From Streptomyces hyderabadensis (GTDB taxonomy: Bacteria > Actinomycetota > Actinomycetes > Streptomycetales > Streptomycetaceae), in NCBI RefSeq assembly GCF_020404845.1, contig NZ_JAIOJZ010000017.1, positions 62,001-126,000 on the forward strand: DNA of 64,000 nucleotides, written 5' to 3'. Shown here one piece after another: positions 43,294 to 52,369 of this stretch (position 1 is the first letter of the stretch; each line of letters opens with the position of its first letter). The translations under genes were made by a program, and so were the position numbers. A model generated the notes under the pieces. The model was not told the DNA's origin. It made no database searches and saw only the letters and a list, made by a program, of their open reading frames with translations.

Positions 43294-44292
43294 CTACGCC
43301 GCCGCTTCGAAGCCGGTGTCGCGGGCCAGCTTCTTCAGCTCCAGCAGCGCGTGCTTCTCGATCTGGCGGATGCGCTCGCGGGTGAGCCCGTGCTCCTTGC
43401 CGACCTCGGTCAGCGTGCGCTCGCGGCCGTCGTCGATGCCGTACCGCATCTTGATGATCGAGGCCGTGCGCGGGTCGAGGCGGCCGATCAGGTCGTCCAG
43501 CTCCTCGCTGCGCAGCAGGGTCAGCACCGACTGCTCGGGCGACACGGCCGAGGTGTCCTCCAGCAGGTCGCCGAACTGGGTCTCGCCCTCGTCGTCCACC
43601 GACATGTTCAGCGAGACCGGGTCGCGGGCCCAGTCGAGCACGTCGGTGACGCGCTCCGGCGTCGAGCCCAGCTCGGCCGCGATCTCGGCGGGCTCCGGCT
43701 CGCGGCCGTGCTCGCGGTTGAACTCGCGCTGCACGCGCCGGATCCGGCCCAGCTCCTCCACCAGGTGGACGGGCAGCCGGATGGTGCGCGACTGGTCGGC
43801 GATGGAGCGGGTGATGGCCTGACGGATCCACCAGGTCGCGTACGTCGAGAACTTGAAGCCCTTGCGGTAGTCGAACTTCTCGACCGCGCGGACCAGGCCG
43901 GCGTTGCCCTCCTGGATCAGGTCGAGGAGCGGCAGACCGCTGCGCGGGTAACGGCGGGCGACCGCGACGACCAGGCGGAGGTTGGAGCGGATGAAGACGT
44001 CCTTCGCCCGCTCGCCCTCGTCGATCAGGGCCTGGAGCTCCTCACGGGTGGCGTCCGCCCCGGTCTCCTCGTAGCCTTCGAGGACCTGCCGCGCGAACAC
44101 ACCCGCCTCGATGGTCTGGGACAGCTCGACCTCCTTGGCGGCGTCTAGCAGCGGTGTCCGGGCGATCTCGTCGAGGTACATGCCGACCAGATCGCGGTCG
44201 GCGAGCTCGCCGCCGTTCGCGCGGACGCTGGTTGCCGAGCCGGAGGTCTCGCCGGTGGCGGACTTACGACGGGCGACGGCACGGGTTGCCAT
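43294..44292 (-). CDS. hrdD: RNA polymerase principal-like sigma factor HrdD
   Basis: 332 residues. Sigma-70 group 2: region 1.2 (RDLVGMYLDEIARTPLL), region 2 (DVFIRSNLRLVVAVARRYP, GLPLLDLIQEGNAGLVRAVE, KGFKFSTYATWWIRQAITR), region 3 and region 4.2 (LTEVGKEHGLTRERIRQIEK). It nearly matches HrdD of S. coelicolor, as I recall it, including the short N-terminus MATRAVARR. HrdD is a stationary-phase, non-essential relative of HrdB. A perfect SigR-type promoter lies 127 bp upstream of the ATG at 44292. Downstream hairpin at 42898. Confidence 0.96.
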   Translation of the reverse strand: MATRAVARRKSATGETSGSATSVRANGGELADRDLVGMYLDEIARTPLLDAAKEVELSQTIEAGVFARQVLEGYEETGADATREELQALIDEGERAKDVFIRSNLRLVVAVARRYPRSGLPLLDLIQEGNAGLVRAVEKFDYRKGFKFSTYATWWIRQAITRSIADQSRTIRLPVHLVEELGRIRRVQREFNREHGREPEPAEIAAELGSTPERVTDVLDWARDPVSLNMSVDDEGETQFGDLLEDTSAVSPEQSVLTLLRSEELDDLIGRLDPRTASIIKMRYGIDDGRERTLTEVGKEHGLTRERIRQIEKHALLELKKLARDTGFEAAA

Positions 44293-44418
44293 GCGTGCTC
44301 CCTTGCGATGGTGGTTCAGCGGGTGGTCCGGTGGACGCTCGGGCGCCTTGCGGGGTTGTCTCCGTTGCCTTCGGTCCCTCTCGGGACTCTCCTCGGGTGC
44401 CCTGCATCCGATGGAAAC

Positions 44419-44445
44419 AACGACTGGAATCCGGACAGAATTCCC
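44419..44445 (-). promoter_or_regulatory. SigR-type promoter of hrdD
   Basis: On the minus strand GGGAAT (44445-44440), an 18-nt spacer, then GTT (44421-44419). This is the exact SigR consensus (GGAAT-N18-GTT). SigR is the thiol-oxidative-stress sigma factor. Confidence 0.85.
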
Positions 44446-44508
44446 AACCCGCCCCTCAATTTTTCTGATCATGCAGTACCCTGTGCCGCCACACGAGGAG
44501 GGGTGAGG

Positions 44509-45024
44509 ATGCCGGGAACCGCGGAGGTCCAGGTCAGACCGGGAGTCGAGGAGGATCTCAAGCCACTCACCGACCTCTACAACCACTACGTACGTGAGAC
44601 GCCCATCACGTTCGACACCGAGCCGTTCACCCCGCAGGAGCGCCGCCCTTGGCTGCTCTCCCACCCTGAAGACGGCCCGCACCGGCTGAGGGTTGCCACG
44701 GACGCGGACTCACAGGAGATTCTGGGGTACGCCACCTCCAGCCCCTACCGCGCGAAGCCCGCCTACGCGACCTCGGTGGAGACCACCGTCTACGTCGCCC
44801 CCGGCGCCGGCGGCCGCGGCATCGGCTCGCTGCTCTACACGTCCCTCTTCGCCGCCCTGGCCGGCGAGGACCTGCACCGCGCCTACGCGGGCATCGCCCA
44901 GCCCAACGCGGCATCCGCCCGGCTGCACGCCCGCTTCGGCTTCCGGCACGTGGGCACCTACCGGGAGGTGGGCCGCAAGTTCGGGCGGTACTGGGACGTG
45001 GCCTGGTACGAGAAGCCGCTCTAG
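44509..45024 (+). CDS. PAT-type GNAT acetyltransferase (phosphinothricin acetyltransferase-like)
   Basis: 171 residues. Matches the PAT/Bar group: LYNHYVRETPITFDTEPFTP, ETTVYVAPGAGGRGIGSLLY (acetyl-CoA loop), NAASARLHARFGFRHVGTY and C-terminal GRYWDVAWYEKPL. Such enzymes acetylate phosphinothricin or methionine sulfone-like amines; many housekeeping relatives have other acceptors. GAGGAGG about eight bases upstream of ATG 44509. Divergent from hrdD; overlaps the following convergent dioxygenase by 4 bp. Confidence 0.88.
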   Translation: MPGTAEVQVRPGVEEDLKPLTDLYNHYVRETPITFDTEPFTPQERRPWLLSHPEDGPHRLRVATDADSQEILGYATSSPYRAKPAYATSVETTVYVAPGAGGRGIGSLLYTSLFAALAGEDLHRAYAGIAQPNAASARLHARFGFRHVGTYREVGRKFGRYWDVAWYEKPL

Positions 45025-45827
45025 CCGAACTGCACCGACCGCTTGGCCAGCCCCATCCAGAAGCCGTCGATCACCGACCGCCGCGTGTCCAGCTCACCGG
45101 CCGCGTCCGCCGCGCCCATGGTCACGAACAGGGGCGCGAAGTGCTCGGTGCGCGGGTGGGCGAGGCGCCCCGCCGGGGACTTGCGGGCGAAGTCGAGCAG
45201 CCCGTCCACGTCCCCGCCCTCCAGGGCGCGCCGGCCCCAGTCGTCGAACTCCGCGGACCAGGAGGGGATGCCGCCCTGGCGCAGCGCGGCCAGGTTGTGG
45301 GTGAAGAAGCCGGAGCCGATGATCAGCACGCCCTCGTCCCGCAGCGGAGCGAGCCTGCGGCCGGTCTCCATGAGCCGCACCGGGTCGAGGGTCGGCATGG
45401 AGACCTGGAGCACCGGGATGTCGGCCTCCGGGTACATCTCGACCAGCGGCACGTAGGCGCCGTGGTCGAGGCCGCGGTCGGGGACGTCCTGCACGGGCGT
45501 GCCGGGGGCGCGCAGCAGCTTGCGCACCGACTCGGCGAGCGCGGGTGCGCCGGGCGCCCCGTAGCGCACCTGGTAGTACTGCTCCGGGAAGCCCCAGAAG
45601 TCGTAGACGAGGGGGACGGTCCGGGTGGCGCCGAGGGCGAGCGGGGCCTCCTCCCAGTGGGCGGAGACGACGAGGATCGCCTTCGGGCGGGGCAGGTCCG
45701 CGGCCCAGGCGGCCAGTTCGCCGGGCCAGACGGGGTCGTCGGCCAGGGGCGGTGCGCCGTGGCTGAGGTAGAGCGCGGGCATGCGCTCAGGAACTGCGGC
45801 GGAGGAGGACGCGGAGGAGGAGGTCAC
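45021..45827 (-). CDS. Class III extradiol dioxygenase (DODA/LigB type)
   Basis: 268 residues. YLSHGAPPLADD (metal His), VVSAHWEEAPL (second His), DFWGFPEQYYQVRY and DRGLDHGAYVPLVEMYPE are diagnostic of the DODA/YgiD family, which cleaves catechols such as DOPA next to the hydroxyls with Fe(II) or Zn. Bacterial members are often linked to detoxification. Divergent from a MarR regulator that probably represses it; spaced inverted half-sites lie between. Ends 4 bp inside the PAT gene on the other strand. Confidence 0.9.
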   Translation of the reverse strand: MTSSSASSSAAVPERMPALYLSHGAPPLADDPVWPGELAAWAADLPRPKAILVVSAHWEEAPLALGATRTVPLVYDFWGFPEQYYQVRYGAPGAPALAESVRKLLRAPGTPVQDVPDRGLDHGAYVPLVEMYPEADIPVLQVSMPTLDPVRLMETGRRLAPLRDEGVLIIGSGFFTHNLAALRQGGIPSWSAEFDDWGRRALEGGDVDGLLDFARKSPAGRLAHPRTEHFAPLFVTMGAADAAGELDTRRSVIDGFWMGLAKRSVQFG

Positions 45828-45840
45828 GGCTGCTCCATTA

Positions 45841-45898
45841 CTTGAACTCTCAATCTCTATCCACCGTCAACCTACGCCGATTTTGTTTAATGTTCAAG
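45841..45898. promoter_or_regulatory. Spaced inverted half-sites between dioxygenase and MarR gene
   Basis: CTTGAAC (45841-45847) and GTTCAAG (45892-45898) form an inverted pair 44 nt apart. TTGAA half-sites are typical of MarR operators. Each lies near the start of one of the divergent genes. Confidence 0.5.
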
Positions 45899-45922
45899 GA
45901 AGCGTTTCGTACAGTGGGACAC

Positions 45923-46414
45923 ATGAACGACGAACCCCGTTGGCTCACCGCGGAGGAGCAGCTCGTCTGGCGCTCCTACATCGAGGCCGCCACCCTCCTC
46001 GAGGACCACCTCGACCGGCAGCTCCAGCGCGACGCGGGCATGCCGCACGTCTACTACGGCCTGCTGGTGAAGCTGGCCGAGTCACCGCGCCGGCGGCTGC
46101 GGATGACGGAGCTGGCCAAGTACGCGAAGATCACGCGCTCCCGGCTCTCGCACGCGGTGGCCCGCCTGGAGAAGAACGGCTGGGTCCGCCGCGAGGACTG
46201 CCCCTCCGACAAGCGCGGCCAGTTCGCCATCCTCACCGACGAGGGGTACGAGGTGCTGCGCCGGACCGCACCGGGCCATGTGAACGCCGTACGCCAGGCG
46301 GTCTTCGACCGGCTGAGCCCGGAACAGCAGAAGTCCCTCGGCGAGATCATGCGGATCGTCGCCGAGGGACTTCAGCCGAGCGAAGCGGGTGCGGACCTGC
46401 CCTGGCTGCGCTGA
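45923..46414 (+). CDS. MarR-family transcriptional regulator
   Basis: 163 residues. MarR winged HTH: YYGLLVKLAESPRRRLRMTELAKYAKITRSRLSHAVARLEKNGWVRRE and wing DCPSDKRGQFAILTDEG. The start ATG 45923 fits the usual N-terminus; an upstream ATG at 45842 lies in the operator. Divergent from the dioxygenase, so likely controls it in response to a phenolic or quinone. Confidence 0.9.
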   Translation: MNDEPRWLTAEEQLVWRSYIEAATLLEDHLDRQLQRDAGMPHVYYGLLVKLAESPRRRLRMTELAKYAKITRSRLSHAVARLEKNGWVRREDCPSDKRGQFAILTDEGYEVLRRTAPGHVNAVRQAVFDRLSPEQQKSLGEIMRIVAEGLQPSEAGADLPWLR

Positions 46415-46513
46415 GCGCGCGGCCGGGGCAGGTCCTGGGGAACCGTGCTCACGGGGCGTCCCCTCCCCGTGGGCACGGGTGGAACGGGGCCCGAGCGGGT
46501 ACCGGGCCGGGCG

Positions 46514-48070
46514 TCAGTGGGCGACGACCGGCACCGGCAGCTCGTCCTCGGCCGCCTCGCCCGCACCGGAACCGGTGACGGCCTTGCCGCTGCCCGGCCG
46601 CCCGGCGTTGACGAAGGTCAGGGCGATCGCGGCCGCCACGACCAGGATGCCGACGGCGAACCAGATCGCGCTGGTGTAGCCCTGCACCTGGCCCTGCAGC
46701 TGGACCAGCTGCTGCTGGGACCGGGAGGTGGCGCCCGCGATGTGGTCGGCGATGTACGAGGTGGTCGCCGAGGCGGCGATCGTGTTCAGCAGCGCCGTAC
46801 CGATCGCGCCGCCCACCTGCTGCGAGGTGTTGACCATCGCGGAGGCGACGCCCGCGTCCCGCGGCTCCACGCCCATGGTGGCCATGGACATGGCCGGCAT
46901 GAACGCCGTACCCATGCCGAGGCCGAGCAGGAGCATGCCGGGCAGCAGCACACCGGCGTAGGAGGTGTCGACCTCCAGCTGGGTCAGGAACAGCATGCCG
47001 ACGGCGGCGACCAGGAAGCCGGGGCCCATCAGCAGCCGGGGCGCGACCCGGGTCATCAGGCGCGTGCCGATCTGCGTGGAGCCCGTGATCATGCCCGCGA
47101 TCATCGGCAGGAAGGCGAAGCCGGTCTTCACCGGCGTGTAGCCCTTCACGATCTGCAGGTAGTAGGTCAGGAAGAGGAACAGGCCGAACATCGCGATGAT
47201 GGCCAGACCCAGCGAGAGGTAGATCCCGCCCCGGTTGCGCTCGGTGATCACGCGCAGCGGCAGCAGCGGGGCCTTGACCTTGGACTCGACGATCACGAAG
47301 GCCAGCAGCAGCACGGCCGAGCCGACGAACATGCCGATCGTCAGCGCGTCGCTCCAGCCGTTGGACTCGGCGCGGGTGAAGCCGTAGACGAGCGCGACCA
47401 GACCGAGGGTGGACAGGATCACGCCGGGGATGTCGAGCGGCGAGCGGTTGCGGCCGCCCTTCGGCTCACGGATGACGAAGTACGCACCGGCCGCGGCGAC
47501 GATGGCGAACGGGATGTTGACGAAGAACGTCCAGCGCCAGTTCAGGTACTCGGTGAGGAAACCGCCGAGGATCAGGCCCACGGCGCCACCGCCACCGGCG
47601 ATCGCACCGTAGATGCCGAAGGCCTTGGCACGCTCCTTGGCGTCCGTGAACATCACGGCGAGCAGGGAGAGCGCGGCGGGCGCGAGCAGGGCACCGAAGA
47701 CGCCCTGGAGGGCGCGGGAGCCGAACATCATCGCCTCGTTGGTGGCCGCGCCGCCGAGCGCGGAGGCGACGGCGAAGCCGGCCAGGCCGGTGACGAAGGT
47801 GCGCTTGCGGCCCCACAGGTCGGCTATCCGGCCGCCGAACAGCAGCAGACCGCCGAAGGCGAGGGCGTAGGCCGTGACGACCCACTGCCGGTTGCCGTCG
47901 GAGATGCCGAGGTCCTGCTGTGCGGAGGGCAGGGCGATGTTCACGATGGTGGCGTCGAGGACCACCATCAGCTGGGCGAGCGCGATGAAGACCAGCGCTT
48001 TCCAGCGGCCGGCGTCCGGGGCGCCGGAGACGCCGGAGACGCCGGAGGCCTTGACGGCTGATTGAGACAC
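46514..48070 (-). CDS. MFS drug exporter, DHA2 (EmrB/QacA) family
   Basis: 518 residues, 14 helices. VLDATIVNIALPSAQQDLG in helix 1, motif A GGRIADLWGRKRTFVTG, motif C region GAVGLILGGFLTEYLNWRW, and a C-terminal tail GSGAGEAAEDELPVPV. GTG at 48070 is chosen as conserved homology begins soon after (SQSAVKAS...GRWKALVFIAL). Preceded by a TetR gene on the same strand (207 bp upstream), probably its repressor. Substrate unknown. Confidence 0.92.
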   Translation of the reverse strand: MSQSAVKASGVSGVSGAPDAGRWKALVFIALAQLMVVLDATIVNIALPSAQQDLGISDGNRQWVVTAYALAFGGLLLFGGRIADLWGRKRTFVTGLAGFAVASALGGAATNEAMMFGSRALQGVFGALLAPAALSLLAVMFTDAKERAKAFGIYGAIAGGGGAVGLILGGFLTEYLNWRWTFFVNIPFAIVAAAGAYFVIREPKGGRNRSPLDIPGVILSTLGLVALVYGFTRAESNGWSDALTIGMFVGSAVLLLAFVIVESKVKAPLLPLRVITERNRGGIYLSLGLAIIAMFGLFLFLTYYLQIVKGYTPVKTGFAFLPMIAGMITGSTQIGTRLMTRVAPRLLMGPGFLVAAVGMLFLTQLEVDTSYAGVLLPGMLLLGLGMGTAFMPAMSMATMGVEPRDAGVASAMVNTSQQVGGAIGTALLNTIAASATTSYIADHIAGATSRSQQQLVQLQGQVQGYTSAIWFAVGILVVAAAIALTFVNAGRPGSGKAVTGSGAGEAAEDELPVPVVAH

Positions 48071-48276
48071 GGGGATACCCACTTCGGACTTCGTGATGGA
48101 AAAAGACGAGAAAAGGGACGACTGGACCCGCGCCGACGGCCCGCCGTCGGCGGAGGTGCCGACAGCCCGGCGTCGGTGACGGGACTGGTGGTTCTGGTGG
48201 TCTGCTGGTTCTGGTGGCGTTGCCACTGGGCTACTTGGCTACTGAGCCACCGCCCGTTGTGGCCGTACTGGCGGTA

Positions 48277-48930
48277 CTACTGGTCGCAGGGCCGGCGCAG
48301 GTCCTCCAGGGTCACGGCCGCACCCGGGAGGGCGGAGCGGGCGGGAGCCCGCAGCCCGTCCAGGAACAGCTGCAGATGGCGATGGACGAACCGGTCGGCG
48401 CTCATACACCCCGTGCCGGCCGGGGGCCGGCTGAGCTGGGCCGCGGCGATCATCAGATCGCCCACGCCCACGTCACTGCGGAGCTGACCGGCCGCCTTCG
48501 CCCGGTCCATGACCTCGGCGACGAGTCGCTCGACCCGTTGGCGCGCCGCCTCCAGGTCGGGGTGGTGCTCGTCGAACGTGCCGGCGATCATCGGGCACAG
48601 CGCGCTGATCCGCTCGTCGGCGGAGGCGTGCACGAAGCGCTCCAGCGCCTCGAACGCGTCACCGGTCTCCGCGAGGGCCAGCTCGGCCGCTCGTGCCGTA
48701 CGGTCCATGACCGAGCAGACGACCTCGCGGACGAGGGCGTCGCGGTCGGGGAAGTTGCGGTACACCGTGGCGTTGCCGACGCCGGCCCGGCGGGCGACGT
48801 CGTCGAGGGGCACGTCCGGCCCGTGCTCGACGAACATCTCCCGGGCGGCGACGACGATCCGCTCCCGGTTGCGCAGAGCATCGGCGCGGGGCCGGGCCAC
48901 CTTGCGCTGATCGGGGATCGCGGTCTGCAC
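48277..48930 (-). CDS. TetR-family repressor
   Basis: 217 residues. HTH at about 20-65 (RERIVVAAREMFVEHGPDVP, RAGVGNATVYRNFPDRDALV) and a TetR_C_33-like ligand domain. GTG 48930 has AAGGAG six bases upstream. Just upstream are two GGGGA-N5-TCCCC sites, 40 bp apart, its likely operators. The gene before the exporter on the same strand suggests a TetR-MFS regulatory pair, and the same sites also stand before the divergent metalloprotease. Confidence 0.9.
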   Translation of the reverse strand: MQTAIPDQRKVARPRADALRNRERIVVAAREMFVEHGPDVPLDDVARRAGVGNATVYRNFPDRDALVREVVCSVMDRTARAAELALAETGDAFEALERFVHASADERISALCPMIAGTFDEHHPDLEAARQRVERLVAEVMDRAKAAGQLRSDVGVGDLMIAAAQLSRPPAGTGCMSADRFVHRHLQLFLDGLRAPARSALPGAAVTLEDLRRPCDQ

Positions 48931-49012
48931 GGCGTACTCCTTGGTGTCTGCGGTGTGCTGTCTGTGGTCTGTGGTCTGTCTGTCACGGGTGTGACGACCG
49001 GGTTCACGATCC

Positions 49013-49067
49013 GGGGAGCGAGTCCCCGTTTCACTCGGACACAGGTCTAAACGGGGAAACGATCCCC
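49013..49067. promoter_or_regulatory. Paired TetR operator candidates
   Basis: GGGGA-GCGAG-TCCCC (49013-49027) and GGGGA-AACGA-TCCCC (49053-49067), each followed by CG(T/G)TT. Identical arms, identical spacing, and exactly 40 bp from one to the other (about four helical turns). Confidence 0.65.
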
Positions 49068-49259
49068 GGTTATTTCCCGCTTCCGAAGAACTTTCCGGTG
49101 ACCTGGGTCACACCCGGTTCCGGTCCGTCCCCCGGTCGGCGGCTACCGGCGAGAAACCCACGATCGGCCGCTCCAGCGCGCGCCCGCCCACCCCTCGGCA
49201 CAGGGTGAGCGCAAGGGTGCAGCCGGTGCCGGGCGGCTGCCGTGGCCGGGGAGGTCCGC

Positions 49260-50540
49260 ATGCAGCCGCCGAGCCGTCGCATACGCCCGCGCCGACTGGC
49301 CGCGGCCGGGACCGTCGCCGTCCTGACCCTCGCGCTCAGCACCTCGGCCGGCACCGGCCGGCTCGCACCCGGCACCTCCACCGCGGGCCCCGGCCCCGCC
49401 GCCCTCTCCCGCTCCTCCGCGCACGGCCCCTGCATGATCAGCGGCGGCGCCGAGATCCAGATGTCCGAGGGCGTGCCCACCGCCACCGGCTACGCCCGCT
49501 CGACCGGCACCGTCCGCGCCCTCAACCTGATGATCGACTTCTCCGACGCGCCCGGCGAGGGCAAGGCGCTCGACCGGTACGCGGAGTTCTTCCCGCAGAC
49601 CGAGGAATGGTTCCGCACCAGCAGCTACGGCCGCCTCGACTACCACCCGGAGACCCCGATCCGGGACTGGCTGCGGATGCCCAAGTCCTTCGCGGAGTAC
49701 GGGATAGAGCGCGGCGCCCCCTTCGAACCCGGCTACCGCAAACTGGTCCAGGACCTGGTGGCGGCGGCCGACCCGAAGGTCGACTTCCGCTCGTACGACC
49801 TGCTGAACGTGCTGGTCACCCCGAACGCGGGCCCCTCCGCCCTGGACACGGTCCTGTCGGTGACCTTCGCCGGGAACCAGGAGGCCCCGGTCGCCGACGG
49901 AGTGCCGGTGGCCAACGCCTCCTTCGTCTACTCCCGCCAGGACGACGGCTCCGGCTCCTACGACGAGACCGGCTACCGCGTACTCCCCCACGAGAACGGC
50001 CACGTCTTCGGCCTCCCGGACCTCTACACCCAGGAGGGCGGCGGGGCCGTCGGCCACTGGGACATCATGAGCGAGGACTGGGGCGCCAACAACGACCTGC
50101 TGGGCTGGCACAAGTGGAAGCTGGGCTGGCTCGACCCGTCCCAGGTGCACTGCGCGGCCGCGCCGGGGACGACCGAGTACACGCTCACCCCGCTGGCCCG
50201 CAAGGGCGGCGACAAGCTGGTGGTCCTCCCGCTGAGCGGCACCTCCGGCTACGCGGTCGAGCTGCGCACCCGCGAGGGTAACGACGAGACGGTGTGCCGA
50301 CCCGGCGTACTGATCTACAAGGTCGACGCGGACGTCGACACCGGCATGGGCCCGGTACGGGTCTACGACTCCCGGCGGGACAGCGGCGGCTGCACCCGCA
50401 GCCCCAACGTGCACGCCGAACTCTCGGACGCCGCCTTCACCCCGGGCGAGACCTTCAAGGACCCGCGCAAAGGCGTCACGATCAAGGTGTCGGAGAAGGA
50501 CGCGCAGGGGGACGTGCGGGTGCGCGTGACACGGAAGTGA
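49260..50540 (+). CDS. Secreted M6-type metalloprotease
   Basis: 426 residues. Signal peptide (basic start RRIRPRRL, hydrophobic AAAGTVAVLTLALSTSAG), then the protease: LNLMIDFSDAP, FFPQTEEWFRTSSYGRLDYHP and the zinc site LPHENGHVFGLPDLY (HExxHxxGxxD variant H-E-N-G-H), GHWDIMSEDWG as Met-turn region. These are features of immune inhibitor A-like M6 peptidases. ATG 49260 is backed by GGAGG six bases upstream. It is divergent from the TetR gene; the paired operators may act on it. Confidence 0.88.
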   Translation: MQPPSRRIRPRRLAAAGTVAVLTLALSTSAGTGRLAPGTSTAGPGPAALSRSSAHGPCMISGGAEIQMSEGVPTATGYARSTGTVRALNLMIDFSDAPGEGKALDRYAEFFPQTEEWFRTSSYGRLDYHPETPIRDWLRMPKSFAEYGIERGAPFEPGYRKLVQDLVAAADPKVDFRSYDLLNVLVTPNAGPSALDTVLSVTFAGNQEAPVADGVPVANASFVYSRQDDGSGSYDETGYRVLPHENGHVFGLPDLYTQEGGGAVGHWDIMSEDWGANNDLLGWHKWKLGWLDPSQVHCAAAPGTTEYTLTPLARKGGDKLVVLPLSGTSGYAVELRTREGNDETVCRPGVLIYKVDADVDTGMGPVRVYDSRRDSGGCTRSPNVHAELSDAAFTPGETFKDPRKGVTIKVSEKDAQGDVRVRVTRK

Positions 50541-50669
50541 CGGCCCTGGACACGGCGACGGGGAGCGCCACCGGGCGGACGTGACGACGTGAGGACCGTC
50601 GACGTGCGGACGTGAGGACGGTCGGGGCTACCGTAGGCGACCTGCCGTGACCGCCGTACCGGAGAGCCG

Positions 50670-52283
50670 ATGCCCGTCCACACCCCGCACCACGCCGCCC
50701 CCGACGGGGCCCACGACCGGGCCACCGGCGCGGTGGCACCGGCCGAGGCGGTCACGCCCCTGCTCCGCGGCATCGCCGTACTCCGCCGGCTGACCGGGGC
50801 GAGCGACGGCACCCTCAGCCTCAGCGCCCTGGAGAAGAGCACGGGCCTGGCCCGCTCCACGGTCGACCGCCTCACGGCGACCCTCGCCCGCATGGGGTAC
50901 GTCCGCCTGGACGGCCGCGACGTGACCCTGGCCCCCCGCCTGATGGAACTGGGCAACGCCTATCTGGCCGCGCTCCGCCTGCCCGCCCTGCTCTCCGCCC
51001 GCGCCGACGCCCTGGCCGACGAACTGGACGAGTCGGTGTCGCTGGCGGTCGGCGACCGGGACGGCATCCGCTTCATCCACCAGGCCACCCGCCGCCGCGC
51101 CATGTCCCTGAGCTTCCGCATCGGCGACCTGCTCCCGGCCGAACGCACCGCCCCCGGGCCGCTGTTCGCCACCGAGTGGACGGACGCCGACTGGCTCCGC
51201 TGGCGGGAACGCCGGGCCGCGGACCCCGAGGACCGCACCTTCCCCGCCGTACCGCCCCGTGAACACCCCGCTCCGGACGAGGACTTCGTGCTGCGTACGG
51301 CGCGGGCGGCAACGGACGACCACGCACTGGACGACCAACTGATCGAACCGGGCCTGGTGGCGGTCTCGGTCCCGGTCCGGGATCCCGGCACCGGCCGGGT
51401 GGCCTGCGTCGCCAGCGTGGTCAGCCACACCAGCCGGCACACCGCACCCGAGCTGCGGACCGCCCTGCTCCCCCGCCTGCGCGCGGCGGTCGCGGCAATG
51501 GAGGACGACCTGCGTACCGCCCCGCCCCCGGAACCGGGACCGCCCCGCGCGGGCCTGGCCACCTGGACGGGCGCCTCGAAACAGGAACTGGGCCGGGAGT
51601 TCGTGGAGTCCCTCGCCCGCGGCCTGACCGTACTGACCGCCTTCGGCGAGGGCCGCTCCGCGCTGACCTTGACCCAGGTCGCGCAGGCCACCGGCCTGGC
51701 CCGCGCGACCGCCCGCCGAGCCCTCATCACCCTCGGCCACGCGGGCCTGCTGACCCCGGCCCCCGACCACACCTTCACCCTCACCCCCCGGGTCCTGTCC
51801 CTGGGCTTCCCGCCCCTCTCCCGCACCTCCCTCCCCGAGATCGCCCAGCCCCACCTGACCGCCCTGACCGAGCGCGTGCACGAGTCGGTGTCCCTGGCCG
51901 TGCTGTCGGAGTCGGGCGAGGAGATCCAGTACACGGCCCGGGCGTCCACGACCCGCGTCCTGAGCGCCCGCGTCACGGTCGGCGCCCGCCTGCCGGCCCG
52001 GGCGACGGCACCGGGTCACGTCCTGCTGGCCCTGCCCGAGGCCCGGTCGCGGGGTTACGCGCTGGTCGACGAGGAACTGGAGGCCGGTCTGCGCTCCCTC
52101 GCGGTCCCGGTGCGCGACCGCACGGGTCGGGTGGCGGCGGCCCTGAACGTCGCGATGCACGCGGCCCGCCGAACGGCCGCGGACTGCCGCACCGATCTCC
52201 TCCCGGAGCTGTCCCGCACCGCCGCCCACATCGAGGCGGACCTCTCGGTCGCAAGCCGCTTCGTCCACGTCCCGCCGACCTGA
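50670..52283 (+). CDS. Tandem-fused double IclR regulator
   Basis: 537 residues, twice the normal size. First copy: HTH at about 30-85 (LLRGIAVLRRLTGASDGTLS, KSTGLARSTVDRLTATLARMGYV), IclR effector domain to about 280 (DESVSLAVGDRDGIRFIHQA). Second copy: HTH at about 312-368 (LARGLTVLTAFGEGRSALTL, ATGLARATARRALITLGHAGLL) and effector domain to the end (HESVSLAVLSESGEEIQYTA). Such a fusion could act as a covalent IclR dimer, as in PcaR/PcaU-like duplicated regulators of aromatic degradation, but target genes are not in view. Frame continuous throughout. Confidence 0.88.
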   Translation: MPVHTPHHAAPDGAHDRATGAVAPAEAVTPLLRGIAVLRRLTGASDGTLSLSALEKSTGLARSTVDRLTATLARMGYVRLDGRDVTLAPRLMELGNAYLAALRLPALLSARADALADELDESVSLAVGDRDGIRFIHQATRRRAMSLSFRIGDLLPAERTAPGPLFATEWTDADWLRWRERRAADPEDRTFPAVPPREHPAPDEDFVLRTARAATDDHALDDQLIEPGLVAVSVPVRDPGTGRVACVASVVSHTSRHTAPELRTALLPRLRAAVAAMEDDLRTAPPPEPGPPRAGLATWTGASKQELGREFVESLARGLTVLTAFGEGRSALTLTQVAQATGLARATARRALITLGHAGLLTPAPDHTFTLTPRVLSLGFPPLSRTSLPEIAQPHLTALTERVHESVSLAVLSESGEEIQYTARASTTRVLSARVTVGARLPARATAPGHVLLALPEARSRGYALVDEELEAGLRSLAVPVRDRTGRVAAALNVAMHAARRTAADCRTDLLPELSRTAAHIEADLSVASRFVHVPPT

Positions 52284-52369
52284 CCCCGCGCCGGGCCACC
52301 GCGGAGGACCTGATCGCCGCGCTCCGGAACCCCGAGGAGTGGGCGACGCGGACGCTCCGGATCACCACC

